From: Schlegelella_A sp038231215
GTDB lineage: Bacteria > Pseudomonadota > Gammaproteobacteria > Burkholderiales > Burkholderiaceae_C
DNA length: 64,000 bases
Direction of reading: 5' to 3'
Assembly (NCBI GenBank): GCA_038231215.1
Contig: JBBRLS010000013.1
Span: 21,409 to 85,408, forward strand
Made by a program: the position numbers and the translations under genes. This document shows, piece by piece, positions 1 through 9,100 of the stretch. Below the pieces are notes generated by a model that saw nothing but the letters and a program-made list of their open reading frames with translations, was not told where the DNA came from and ran no database searches. Numbering within the stretch: position 1 is the first letter of the stretch; each line of letters starts with the position of its first letter.

Positions 1-1
1 C

Positions 2-541
2 GTCGGCGTGCTGCTCGCACTGGCCTTCACCTGGTCGAAGCCGCTCGAGTCGCTGATGATGCCGCTCCTCGTCAGCCTGAACATGATCCCGAAGGTGGCG
101 CTCGGCCCGCTCATCATCGTCTGGTTCAAGTACGGCATCGTGCCCAACATGCTGATCGCGTTCTCGATCTGCGTGTTCCCGATCCTGCTCACCACGGTGC
201 GCGGTCTGCGCGAGGTCGAGCCCGACCTGCTCGATCTGGTGAAGAGCCTGCGCGGCTCGCGCTGGCAGACCTTCACGAAGATCCAGTTGCCGGGCGCCTT
301 GCCCTACATCTTCTCGGGCATGAAGGTGGCCGCGATCCTCGCCGTGGCCGGCGCTATCGTCGGCGAGTTCCTCGGCTCCGACAAGGGCCTCGGCTACCTC
401 ATGCTGCAGGTGCAGGTGACGCTCGACACGGCGGCGATGTTCATGGCCGTGCTCCTCATCACGCTGATCGGCATGCTGCTCTACGGGGCGGTGCTGCTGC
501 TCGAGCGCGCCCTCGTCGTGCCCGACGCGCGCGTGTCCTGA
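2..541 (+). CDS. ABC transporter permease, SsuC/TauC type (5' end outside window)
   Basis: Inner-membrane permease of a nitrate/sulfonate/taurine-type importer, truncated at its N-terminus by the window edge; about 180 residues remain. The fragment shows several hydrophobic membrane segments and the cytoplasmic EAA-like loop (around ELDLVKSLRGSRWQTFTKIQLP-like residues; key pattern SLRGSRWQ...LPGALPYIFSG) that docks on the ATPase, followed by the AILAVAGAIVGEFLG helix usual for this family. It ends 8 bases before the ATPase gene on the same strand, so the two are co-transcribed. The substrate cannot be told from this fragment. The catabolic operon that follows in convergent orientation could use the imported compound, but that is inference. 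Confidence 0.9.
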   Translation, partial: VGVLLALAFTWSKPLESLMMPLLVSLNMIPKVALGPLIIVWFKYGIVPNMLIAFSICVFPILLTTVRGLREVEPDLLDLVKSLRGSRWQTFTKIQLPGALPYIFSGMKVAAILAVAGAIVGEFLGSDKGLGYLMLQVQVTLDTAAMFMAVLLITLIGMLLYGAVLLLERALVVPDARVS

Positions 542-549
542 GCTCGCCC

Positions 550-1320
550 GTGACCGCTGCCCGGCCTTTCATCCATCTCGACGGCGTCGCCAAGTCCTAT
601 GGCAAGGGAACGACCACGCACCTCGCCATCTCGAACGCGAGCTTCGACGTCATGCCGGGCGAGCTGGCCTGCCTGGTCGGCCCTTCGGGTTGCGGCAAGA
701 GCACGCTGCTGAAGATCCTCGCCGGCCTGCATGCGCAGGACGCCGGCACGGTGACGATCGGCACGCCCGACTTTCCTTTCGATCCGGCGCGCGACGTCGG
801 CATGGTGTTCCAGCAACCGCTGCTGCTGAAGTGGCGGACCATCATCGACAACGTGTTGCTGCCGGCCGAGATCCTCGGCCTGCCCGGGAAGGCGAGCCGC
901 GAACGGGCCCGCGAGCTGCTCGCGCTGGTCGGCCTGGCCGGCGCCGAGAACAAGCGCCCCTACGAGCTTTCGGGCGGCATGCAGCAGCGCGCTGCGATCG
1001 CCCGCGCCCTCATCCACGACCCCAAGCTCGTGCTCATGGACGAGCCCTTCGGTGCGCTCGACGCGCTGACGCGCGAGAAGATGAACCTCGAGCTGCTGCG
1101 CATCTGGAAGCAGTCCGGGAAGACGATCCTGTTCGTCACGCACGGCATCTCGGAGGCGGTTTTTCTCGGCAGCCGCGTCGTCGTCTTCACCGCCGGGCCT
1201 GCGCGCATGGCCGACAACTTCACGATCGAGCTGCCGCATCCGCGCACCCTCGATATCAAGACGCACGAAGTGTTCGGCGCCTACACGCGGCGCATCTACA
1301 AGCTGCTCGGCATGGAGTGA
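550..1320 (+). CDS. ABC transporter ATP-binding protein, SsuB/TauB/NrtD type
   Basis: Cytoplasmic ATPase that drives the upstream permease. 256 residues, normal for the family. Walker A GPSGCGKST lies at residues 44-52, the signature is LSGGMQQR, and Walker B is LVLMDEPFGALDALT, followed by the switch histidine in FVTHGISEA. The start is GTG at 550, which places the first beta strand (FIHLDGVAKSYG) where expected. The Q-loop reads GMVFQQP. It is the last gene of the importer operon in this direction and converges with the enolase-superfamily gene, whose stop lies 1 base away. The substrate is unknown; the family imports aliphatic sulfonates, taurine, nitrate, pyrimidine precursors and similar small anions or heterocycles. 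Confidence 0.93.
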   Translation: MTAARPFIHLDGVAKSYGKGTTTHLAISNASFDVMPGELACLVGPSGCGKSTLLKILAGLHAQDAGTVTIGTPDFPFDPARDVGMVFQQPLLLKWRTIIDNVLLPAEILGLPGKASRERARELLALVGLAGAENKRPYELSGGMQQRAAIARALIHDPKLVLMDEPFGALDALTREKMNLELLRIWKQSGKTILFVTHGISEAVFLGSRVVVFTAGPARMADNFTIELPHPRTLDIKTHEVFGAYTRRIYKLLGME

Positions 1321-1321
1321 G

Positions 1322-2788
1322 CTAGGCCGGCGATGGCGATGGCGCCGGAGGCCACTCGGCCTTCTGCATCGGCGCCGTCGTCGACAGGTCGGGCACGACG
1401 ACGCTGCCGAAGCCCTTGCAGTCGAGCGAATCGAGCGCGAGCCGGCCGGCGCGAATACGCAGCCGCGGCTTGCCGCCGTCGGCGTGGTACAGGTCGGGGT
1501 GCGCTTCGAGGTACGCCTGTGCCTCGCCTTCGGGTCGGCCGGTGAAGCCGTCGATGAAGTGATGCCCGTTGCGCTCGACGTCGGCGAGGCCGAGCAGCGC
1601 GACCAGGGCGAGGTCCTGCTGAACGGGGAGGCCGGCCTGCGTCGTCAGGTCTTCGCCGGAGAGGAAGAACGATCCGTTGTCCGCCGCGTTCCAGATGCGG
1701 CAACGCGCCAGGTTGATGATCGACTTGTAGAAGCCCTTGCAGTCCTTCGACGAGACGCCGGCGTAGCCGAGCGAGCGCGCGCGGACGAAGGCGTCGAGGT
1801 CGCCGTCGGACTCGTCGATGATGACCGGCCGGTGCCGCGCCAGCGGCGCGACGCTGCGCGCCAGCGCAACCTGGCGCTTGATCGGCTGCTCGATGAAGAG
1901 GGTGGCGGCACAGAGCTTGTGCAGGCCGGGCTCGGCCTCGATCGCCTGCCAGAGATCGAGCACCGCGTCGACGTCTTCGTACTGCTCGTTGCCGTCGAGG
2001 GTGATGTGCAGCGGCGCGTCGATGCGGTCGAGCACGCCGGCGATCTTGACGAGGCGCTCGATGTCGGCCTGCTTGTCGCCGCTGACCTTGAGCTTGAACC
2101 AGGTTTGGCCATACGCCGCGATCACTTCCTCGAGCGTCTCGGGCAGGCCGTCGTCGACGCGCGAGCCCGGCGCCTGGTCGGCGGCGACGATCGGATCGAC
2201 GAGGCCGACGGTGTGGCGCGCCTCGATGCTGCGCACCGGCTCGAGGCCGGCGAGGAAGGTCGTGAAGTCGAAGGCGCCGAGATCGGCGATGACCGGGTGC
2301 GGCGCCATGCCGGCGAGGTTGCTGCGCATCGCCGTCCAGAAGCTCGCGCCGACGAGGCGGCAGAGCGCGTCCATGACGGCGCGGTCGAGCAGGGCGTTGC
2401 CGTAACTCGCGGCCAGCGGCGGCAGCTCGAGCTCGCGGCCGGCGCGAATCTGGCGCCGATAGTTGTCGGCGAACAGGTCGAAGGCGGTCGAGGGCGGCGC
2501 CGCGAGGTAGGCCTCGGTGGCGATCTCGACGGCCTTGCGCAACTGATGCTGGTTCTGTGCGTCGGAGAGCAGCGGGTTCTTGTCGAACCACTTCGCGGCG
2601 AGCATCTCGGCGGCATAGCCGAAGCCTTCGCGCCCGTCGTCGAGCCGAATGCGCACACGCACGACCGCCTGGATGCTCTCGGTGAGCGTGATGACGCCGA
2701 AGCGAAACGGCATGCGCAGGCGAAACGGCTGTTCGAACGCGTCGACGCCGAGAACCTGAACCCGCGGCGCGGGGATCGCTATCGCCAT
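1322..2788 (-). CDS. Enolase-superfamily (mandelate racemase/muconate cycloisomerase-like) protein
   Basis: Probable metal-dependent acid-sugar dehydratase or epimerase of the enolase superfamily. Seen in the sequence: KLK at residues 232-234 (the family's general base motif KxK), metal-ligand candidates D265 (LDGNE), E300 (FIEQP) and D325/E326 (IIDESDGD), and a second lysine K348 (VSSKDCKG). At 488 residues it is roughly 100 longer than typical members, with extra sequence before the barrel. It follows the DHDPS-family gene in the same direction, separated by about 140 bases that carry a palindromic repeat. The enolase superfamily assignment is firm from these residues; the substrate is not known. 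Confidence 0.8.
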   Translation of the reverse strand: MAIAIPAPRVQVLGVDAFEQPFRLRMPFRFGVITLTESIQAVVRVRIRLDDGREGFGYAAEMLAAKWFDKNPLLSDAQNQHQLRKAVEIATEAYLAAPPSTAFDLFADNYRRQIRAGRELELPPLAASYGNALLDRAVMDALCRLVGASFWTAMRSNLAGMAPHPVIADLGAFDFTTFLAGLEPVRSIEARHTVGLVDPIVAADQAPGSRVDDGLPETLEEVIAAYGQTWFKLKVSGDKQADIERLVKIAGVLDRIDAPLHITLDGNEQYEDVDAVLDLWQAIEAEPGLHKLCAATLFIEQPIKRQVALARSVAPLARHRPVIIDESDGDLDAFVRARSLGYAGVSSKDCKGFYKSIINLARCRIWNAADNGSFFLSGEDLTTQAGLPVQQDLALVALLGLADVERNGHHFIDGFTGRPEGEAQAYLEAHPDLYHADGGKPRLRIRAGRLALDSLDCKGFGSVVVPDLSTTAPMQKAEWPPAPSPSPA

Positions 2789-2850
2789 GCGGTCGATTTT
2801 GGGGCCATACGCAGCGGCCTGTGTCGGCCCATGCCATCTCCAGCCGGTCC

Positions 2851-2941
2851 TGTCACCCTGAGCGGAGCGAAGGGTCTCATCGGCGCGTCGAGATCCTTCG
2901 CTCCGCTCAGGATGACAGGGAGGGATGCGCTCAGGATGACG
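2851..2941. repeat. Dispersed palindromic repeat, copy A plus an extra half copy
   Basis: Inverted repeat with arms tgtcaccctgagcggagcga and its near complement (2894-2917) around a short spacer, followed by an additional half copy at 2924-2941. The half copy covers the 3' end and stop codon of the DHDPS-family gene. Related copies lie at 14782, 15865 and 25584. As RNA each copy would fold into a long hairpin. Confidence 0.85.
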
Positions 2942-4055
2942 GGGAGAGCCAGCGCGCGCGGTTGGCGGCGACGAAGGCGTCGTCGCCGAGATCGCCGCCG
3001 TGCGTGCGCAGCACGCGCTCGATCTCTTCGCCCTGACCGTCGCTCAGGCCCTCGTGCGGGTCGAGGCACCACGTGCCTTCGAGCAGGCCTTGCCGGCGCA
3101 GCACTTCGTGGCAACCGGCGATGCAACCGCGAAAGTCGTTGGCCACATCGAAGAATGCGGCGTTGCAATCGGTGACAAAACTGTCGAGCGCGAGCAGCTC
3201 GGTCGGCACGGCGACGCCCGCTTCGGCCGCGGCGACGACCGCCTTGCAACGTTCGAGCAGCTCGACGGCGCGCTTCGTCCACACCGACCAGTGGCCGAGC
3301 AGCCCGCCGCGAAAGCGCAGCGTCACCGGTGCGCCATCGCGCATCGCCACGAACGGCGTGACAAGGTCGAGCACGATGTGATCGTCGTTGCCGGTATAGA
3401 GGACGACTCGGTCCTCGGCGCGCGCGGCGACGATGCCGCGCACGACATCGAGGGTCCGGTAGCGATTGAAAGGTGCGACCTTGATGGCCGCGACGCGATC
3501 GATCGCTGCGAAGCGCGCCCAGAACGCGGCGCTCAGCTCGAGCCCGCCGACGGCCGGTTGCAGGTAGAAGCCGACGAGCGGGATCTCGCGCGACACCGCT
3601 TCGCAATGCTCGATCAACGCGTCGTTGTTCTGACCTTTCAACGCGGCCAGGCTGAGCAGGCCGGCGTGATAGCCGAGGCCGGCGGCGAGCTTCGCTTCGG
3701 CCACCGCCTGCGCGGTGCCGCCGCACACGCCGGCCACCATCACCGGCGGCGGTGCGTCGCGCGGCCAGTCGCGCGCGGTCTCGATCGCGTCGCGCAACAC
3801 CGGCTCGTAGAGACCGACCTCGCGGATCGCGAACTGCGTGGTGTGCACGCCGACGGCGAGACCGCCGGCGCCGGCGTCGAGGTAGTAGCGCGTCAGGGCG
3901 CGCTGCCGCCGTGCGTCGTAGCGACGCGCCGCGTCGAGGGCGAGCGGGTGCGCGGGGATGGCCAGGCCTTCGCGCAGGCGACGACGCAGCGCTTCGATAT
4001 CTCGCCACGCGTCGATGGCGGCAGTGGCATTCGCGCGCGGCGGCATTGCAGCCAT
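2931..4055 (-). CDS. Dihydrodipicolinate synthase (DHDPS)/N-acetylneuraminate lyase family protein
   Basis: Predicted (beta/alpha)8-barrel class I aldolase or dehydratase of the DapA/NanA superfamily, 374 residues and therefore longer than DapA (about 290). The likely Schiff-base lysine is in RVAAIKVAPFNRYR. GVHTTQF occupies the position of the usual GTTGE loop, and YTGNDDHIVLDL follows the lysine. The start is the ATG at 4055, whose last base is shared with the TGA of the GNAT gene (tgatg), indicating translational coupling; a second ATG follows at 4046. The stop codon lies inside a half copy of the dispersed repeat, so the last codons are repeat-derived. DapA itself is unlikely because of the length and context. 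A lyase for a keto sugar acid is the likeliest role (inference). Confidence 0.75.
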   Translation of the reverse strand: MAAMPPRANATAAIDAWRDIEALRRRLREGLAIPAHPLALDAARRYDARRQRALTRYYLDAGAGGLAVGVHTTQFAIREVGLYEPVLRDAIETARDWPRDAPPPVMVAGVCGGTAQAVAEAKLAAGLGYHAGLLSLAALKGQNNDALIEHCEAVSREIPLVGFYLQPAVGGLELSAAFWARFAAIDRVAAIKVAPFNRYRTLDVVRGIVAARAEDRVVLYTGNDDHIVLDLVTPFVAMRDGAPVTLRFRGGLLGHWSVWTKRAVELLERCKAVVAAAEAGVAVPTELLALDSFVTDCNAAFFDVANDFRGCIAGCHEVLRRQGLLEGTWCLDPHEGLSDGQGEEIERVLRTHGGDLGDDAFVAANRARWLSPSS

Positions 4056-4969
4056 CAGCCGAACTCCGGCCCGGCGAGGACGAAGCTCGTGGCACCGAGC
4101 GTCGGCGGATGCGCGGCGCCCAGCGACATGCGGACGAAGGGACGCTGTCGCGTGAAGTCCTGCGCTTCGAGCCAGGCCGCGAGTTCGGGACGGTCGCGCG
4201 GCACGTCGAGAAAGACGCGGTCGGCATTGGCACGCGCCAAGGCGAACGCGGTGGCGAGAAGGGCGATAGCGTCGTCCGCATCTTCGGCGACGAGCGGGCC
4301 GATCTGCTTCGCGCGACGACCGGCTCGTGCGATGACGAAGCCATGGCCCGTCGAGGTGAGCCATGCCGAGGTGCCGGACCGCGACAGAAAGCCTTCAATC
4401 AGGAAGCGACGCTCGAGGCCGGTCGCATCGCGATCGAGCGCAGCGAGGGCGTCGAGGTCGGTGATGCCGGCCGTGTGCGGGGCGTGCTCGGTCGGAGCGA
4501 ACGCTTCGGTCGTCGCGCCTCCCGTCGTGGCGGCCAGCCACTGCCAGCGATCGATCTCGAAGCCGGCTTCGAAGCCGATGCGGGCGTAGACGGCGGCCCC
4601 GGCCGGTGTCGCGTCGAGCACCGGAACGATGTTCGCGGCGCGCAGGTGCGCGACGCAGGCCGTCATCAGCTCGCTCGCCAGGCCACGGTGCTGCCACGCG
4701 TCGGCGACGAGCACCATCGAGATCCAGCCGGCGCGCGTGCCATAGGGCAGCGACGCCGCCGTCGCGAGAAGACGGCCCGCGGCGTCGCGATAGCCGATCG
4801 CGTGGCCGTGCCCGACGAAAATCGCCCAGTCGTCGGCGGTCTGGTTCCAGCCGGCGGCATCCGACAGCGCAAGGCCGGCTTCGATGTCCGCGGTCGACAG
4901 CGCGACGAGCCTGATCGACTCGCCCTCCCGACGCAAAGTCGTCTCCGCCGCGGCGTCAGTAAGTGCCAT
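4055..4969 (-). CDS. GNAT family N-acetyltransferase (two-domain)
   Basis: 304 residues from the chosen ATG at 4969; a start 51 bases upstream is possible but lies inside the upstream gene. The N-terminal half is a GNAT fold with the acetyl-CoA pyrophosphate loop recognisable as WQHRGLAS and the later VYARIGFEAGFE strand. The C-terminal half (about residues 170-280) resembles the second GNAT-like domain of YitH-type proteins, ending with the FTRQRPFVRMS strand. It overlaps the epimerase gene by 14 bases and the DHDPS-family gene at tgatg, so it sits in the middle of the operon. The acceptor is not predictable; an amino-sugar or amino-acid intermediate of the pathway would fit. Confidence 0.8.
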   Translation of the reverse strand: MALTDAAAETTLRREGESIRLVALSTADIEAGLALSDAAGWNQTADDWAIFVGHGHAIGYRDAAGRLLATAASLPYGTRAGWISMVLVADAWQHRGLASELMTACVAHLRAANIVPVLDATPAGAAVYARIGFEAGFEIDRWQWLAATTGGATTEAFAPTEHAPHTAGITDLDALAALDRDATGLERRFLIEGFLSRSGTSAWLTSTGHGFVIARAGRRAKQIGPLVAEDADDAIALLATAFALARANADRVFLDVPRDRPELAAWLEAQDFTRQRPFVRMSLGAAHPPTLGATSFVLAGPEFG

Positions 4970-6050
4970 CGCGCACTTCGAACTTGGTCGGCTTGCCCAG
5001 GCTCGGACCGTCGTGGGCAACCCAGTCGGCGACCCAGTCGAGCATCGTCTCGATCGACACCGACGGCGGCCCGAACAGCCGCGCCGCCTCGCTCGCGTCG
5101 GACAGCAACGCGTTCGGTGCTTCGTGCCCGGCGATGAGGGCTGGCATACCGAGCCGCGCGCCGAGCTGGATCGCCAGCTCGCGGACCCACAGCGGCGCGA
5201 GGCCGGTACAGTTGAGCGTCGTCGTCGGTGTCGTGCACTGTGCCAGGCAGCGCAGCACCTGCTCGTTGGCGTCGCCCTGCCAGATGAGGTTGACCTGGCC
5301 CATGGTCACGTCGACCGGCTCGCCGCGCTTGATCTTCGTGGCGATATCGAAGAGCACGCCGTAGCGCATATCGATCGCGTAGTTGAGGCGGACGATGCGG
5401 CCCGGCGTCTCGTGCCGTGCCGAGAAGTACTCGAACATGCGCTCGCGGCCGAGGCACGACTGCGCGTAGTCGCCGACCGGGCCGAGCGGGCTCGATTCGC
5501 TGGGCGCCGGCGCGCCGACGCGGGTCAGCGGATAGACGTTGCCGGTCGAGAACGCAACGATGCGCGAGGCCTTGTAGCGCTCGGCGACGAGGCTCGGCAC
5601 CCACGTGTTCATCGCCCAGGTGAGCGGCGTGTTGCCGCTCGCGCCGAACTTGTGGCCAGCCGCGAACACGACGTTGGGCGCTGTGGGCAAGGCCTCGATC
5701 GCAGCGCGGTCGAGCAGGTCGCAGGCGATCGTCTCGACGCCCCAGGCCTCGAGCCGCTCGCGCACGACGGCGTCGCTGAAGCGGGCGACGCCGATGACGC
5801 GGCGCGAGGGTGTAGCGTTCTTTGCCAGGCGCGCCAGCGTCGGCCCCATCTTGCCGGCGACGCCGAGGATCACGAGGTCGCCCTCGACCTTGCCGAGGTC
5901 GGCAACGAGCGACGTCGACGGCGCGGCGAGATGGGATTCGAGATCTTCGACCGAGGCGAAGCGAGGCGGCAAGGAAGCCAGACCCTGCTGGAGGTCGTTG
6001 GCACTCCGCTCGAGCGAGGGGACAGGCCTGTTTGCGCGGGTTTTCAGCAC
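4956..6050 (-). CDS. NAD(P)-dependent epimerase/dehydratase-like protein with an atypical active site
   Basis: 364-residue extended-SDR-like protein and first gene of the operon. The dinucleotide-binding loop GVAGKMG is at residues 63-69, preceded by a strand ending LVIL. The serine strand VAFSTGNVYP is present near residue 165. At the catalytic YxxxK position the sequence reads YAQSC (Y195 to C199), so the usual lysine appears to be cysteine. The upstream 60 residues are an extra N-terminal segment. It overlaps the GNAT gene by 14 bases. The fold is well supported; with a changed catalytic residue the reaction may not be standard epimerisation, or the protein may have another function. Confidence 0.78.
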   Translation of the reverse strand: MLKTRANRPVPSLERSANDLQQGLASLPPRFASVEDLESHLAAPSTSLVADLGKVEGDLVILGVAGKMGPTLARLAKNATPSRRVIGVARFSDAVVRERLEAWGVETIACDLLDRAAIEALPTAPNVVFAAGHKFGASGNTPLTWAMNTWVPSLVAERYKASRIVAFSTGNVYPLTRVGAPAPSESSPLGPVGDYAQSCLGRERMFEYFSARHETPGRIVRLNYAIDMRYGVLFDIATKIKRGEPVDVTMGQVNLIWQGDANEQVLRCLAQCTTPTTTLNCTGLAPLWVRELAIQLGARLGMPALIAGHEAPNALLSDASEAARLFGPPSVSIETMLDWVADWVAHDGPSLGKPTKFEVRDGTY

Positions 6051-6126
6051 TTGGCGTCAAATCTCGCCGGCGCGCGATGCCGGACACAGAGGCCCTGGCG
6101 CCAGAGCACCGCATCTTACGGGCCGT

Positions 6127-6148
6127 CGGCCGGGCGGCGGCCCGGCCG
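6127..6148. terminator. GC-rich hairpin downstream of the orphan coiled-coil gene
   Basis: Perfect 9-bp stem cggccgggc / gcccggccg with a 4-base loop, 9 bases past the stop of the 1303-residue gene and upstream of the epimerase gene. No U tract follows on the minus strand, so an intrinsic terminator is possible but not proven. Confidence 0.4.
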
Positions 6149-6156
6149 CGCTCTCC

Positions 6157-9100
6157 CTAGATGATCTCTGCCGTCGCAAGCTCGCCTCGCGCCTTCAGCA
6201 CCGCCTCGCGGTCGAGTTTCAGCTGATCGTCGGCCTTCTTGCGATCGGCGTCGGCGCTCTTGATCGAGTTCTCGGCGGTCGCGACCTGGAGCTTGACCTT
6301 GGTCACACGATCCTCGGCTTTCGTCACGCGCTCCAGGACGGCGCCAGCGCTTTTCAGGAAGGCGAGGGCGCCTTCCGCTTTGGCGAGTTCCGCGGTCGCG
6401 GCCGCGAATTTCGCGGTTTGCTCGCGCTGCGTCTCGCCGGTATCGGCGGACAGGGTCAGGCTGCCCTTCATCTTGGTGAGCGCATCGGCCAGAATCCTGC
6501 GCGCATCGATGACCTTCTGGGGCCCGATCGCCTTCGCGGTCGCCACGGTTGCCGCGAGCATCAGCGCATCGCCTTCGGCCCGCGCCGTCTCGGCCTCGTC
6601 GTGCAGACGCTGATCGGCGATTTCCGCCTTGCGCATCGCCTCGAAGGCTTCGGCTGCGACCCGTTCCTCTTCCGCCGCGTCTGCTTCCAGTTTGGCCGCT
6701 TCTTCATTCTTCTTGGGCAAGGGATCGTTCTCGAGCGCCGGCAGGTCGGCGGCCGCCTGCCTGGCCTTCTCGCCTTCCGCCTTGTCGGTCTCGGCGGTCA
6801 CCAATTCGCCGGCCGCCGTCGCCAGCTGTCTGGCGATCTCCGCCTTGCCCTTCGTCTCGTCAGCCTGCTTTCGCAGCCCCTCGGACTTCGTGTTTGCGCC
6901 GGCGGCGATTGCGCCGGTTGATTCGACCTGCCCTTCGGCCTCCTTGACCGCCTGTGTCGCTTCTTTCAGCGCCTTGCGCAGGTCTTGGATCGTCGTGTTC
7001 TCGCCGAACTCTTCCTCCAGCTCCTCGATCTGCTCGTTCAGCCCATCGATCTCGCCCTCGATCACGTCACGCAGTTGCGGGTTCTTGGCCGAACCCTGCT
7101 GAAGCTCCTTCTTCTTTCTGGCGATGCGGCCCGCGAGTTCGTCATGGCGGTCGACCAGATCGGCTTTGTCGTCGAGCGCTTCGTGGTCCCGGTTGGCCTT
7201 GGTGAGCGTTCGTGCCGCGGCTTCCGCGTTTTCACGCGCGATCCTGGCCTGGGCTTCGGCTTGTGTCGCGGTGTCGTGCGCTGCACCCGCCTTGTTCTCG
7301 AGATCCTCGGCGGTTTGCTTGACGGTCGCCACGAAGCCGTTGGCCGCGTCGACTCCCGGGCCGGGCGCAACCATGCCCTCGACCTTGCCCGCCAGCTCGC
7401 CGACCGCGGAGGCCTTTGAATCGCGCGCCAGATCGCGATCCGAAACCGCCTTGACCAGATCGCCGCCATTGCCGACCTTTGTGACTAGCGCCTTGGCGTT
7501 GGCGATCTTGAGATCGTGCGCCTCGCGCAGCTTGGTCGCCTCGACCAGCTCGTCCTTCCGCTGTTTGGCGAGGGCGGCGGCGGCGACGGAAATCTGGGTC
7601 GATTTATCCTCGGCCGCGTTGCGCGATTTTTCGCGTGCGTCCTTCTCTCCGCCGACATCGCCGGCCTGAACGGATTTCACCTGATCTGCGAGCGCCTTGG
7701 CCTTCAGTTCCGGCGTCGGCGCGTTGGTCACCGCCAGTTCCAGGTCGGCCTTGGCCTTGAGCTGCGCCGCCTTGACCTGCTTGTCGAGAAACGCCTCCGG
7801 ACCGCCCTCGTTGATCTCGTCGGAATCGGCCTTGGCGCGGGTGGCGTCCGACGTGGCGCGCTTTTGCACGGTTTCGGCGGTGGTCACCAGCTGCTCCGCG
7901 TCGGAAAGAGCGGAATCGGCAGAGGCCTTGGTCTTGGCCTTGGCGACCAGCGTGACCACCTTGCCGCCGGTAGGCAGCAAACCGGCGTTCGTCGCCGCGA
8001 CCGTGACCTTGCCCTCGGCGACAGTCTTCAGGTTCTGCTCTTGGAGCAGTCGGTCCGAGATGTCTTTGAGCGCCTTTTCGGCCAGGGCCAGGTCTGCCTG
8101 CGCCTGGTCTCCGATCGCCTTGGCGCGAGCGTCGAACGAGGCGAGCGCCTCCGCGGCCTTCTTCGCGGCGGCCTGATTGATCGGCGTGTTGGCCAGGACG
8201 AGGGCGTTCTTCGCCACGGCGTCGGCGTTGACCAGGACAGTGCGCGCCGGGGCCAGATTGACGCTCAGATTGACGACCTTGTCTTTCTGATCGTCCCGGA
8301 CGCCCTCCGCGTCGGCTTTGATGTCGGACAGGTCGGTGATCGCGCTTTCGGACTTGCTCACCTCCTTGGCGGCGGCGATCAAAGGGGCCATGTCCTTGCC
8401 CACGAACTCCACCCCGAGATAGTCGTTCAAATCCTTCTCGGCGCCATCCCTGGCGAGAGTCTTGCCGGTCCGATTGAGCTTGGCATCGTTCACCGCCACG
8501 CCGGCGGCGACGCGGCGCGCCTCCATGCCGTCCGACACGCGTTTGGCGCGATTCTTCGCCGCCTGTTCCCAGTCCATCGCCTTGGTCGCGGCGTGCCCCC
8601 CCGGGCCGGCCAGCTTCGCACCCGTCAGGGGATTGCGGTCGAAGGCGCGCATTCCGGTGGCCGTCGGTCCCGACAATTGCGACATCATCGTGTAGGGGTC
8701 GTAGCCGCCTCGCACTTCGTCCTCTTTCAGGATGATCTTCGCGCTCGGGTTCTTGCGCTTCAGGTCGACGCTGACCAGCCGGTTCTTGATCTTGTTGTAA
8801 GGCGTCGGCGCGTTATTGTTGACATTTCCCAAGCCGGTTCCGCCGGGTCCGGTCCCCGTGACCTTGTAGGTATCGCCAAAGCCCCCGGAGTAATCCTGGT
8901 CCAGGAGGGTGCTGTCGGTCTTGCTGTATTCGAACGTTAAATTGTCGCTTTCGCCAGGCGCGTTCTGCGCGCGATCCTTCTTTTCCGCGCCCATGCCCCT
9001 TTGCGGACCCTCGTCGAGCCAGGATTGTTTCCAGGCCTTCGCCAAAGACTCCTCGATCAGATACAGCCCGACTTCGGGCGAACGGATCGTGCTGACCGTG

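Noticed and set aside
1484..3175. 563-codon plus-strand open frame opposite the enolase-superfamily gene
   Set aside because: Its translation is Arg/Glu/Val-rich without motifs, it is antisense to a gene with clear catalytic residues, and it runs through a palindromic repeat.
6051..6156. Attachment-site duplication of the tRNA-Arg 3' end bounding the orphan gene
   Set aside because: I looked for a copy of the tRNA 3' sequence in this spacer and found none; only a GC-rich hairpin is there.
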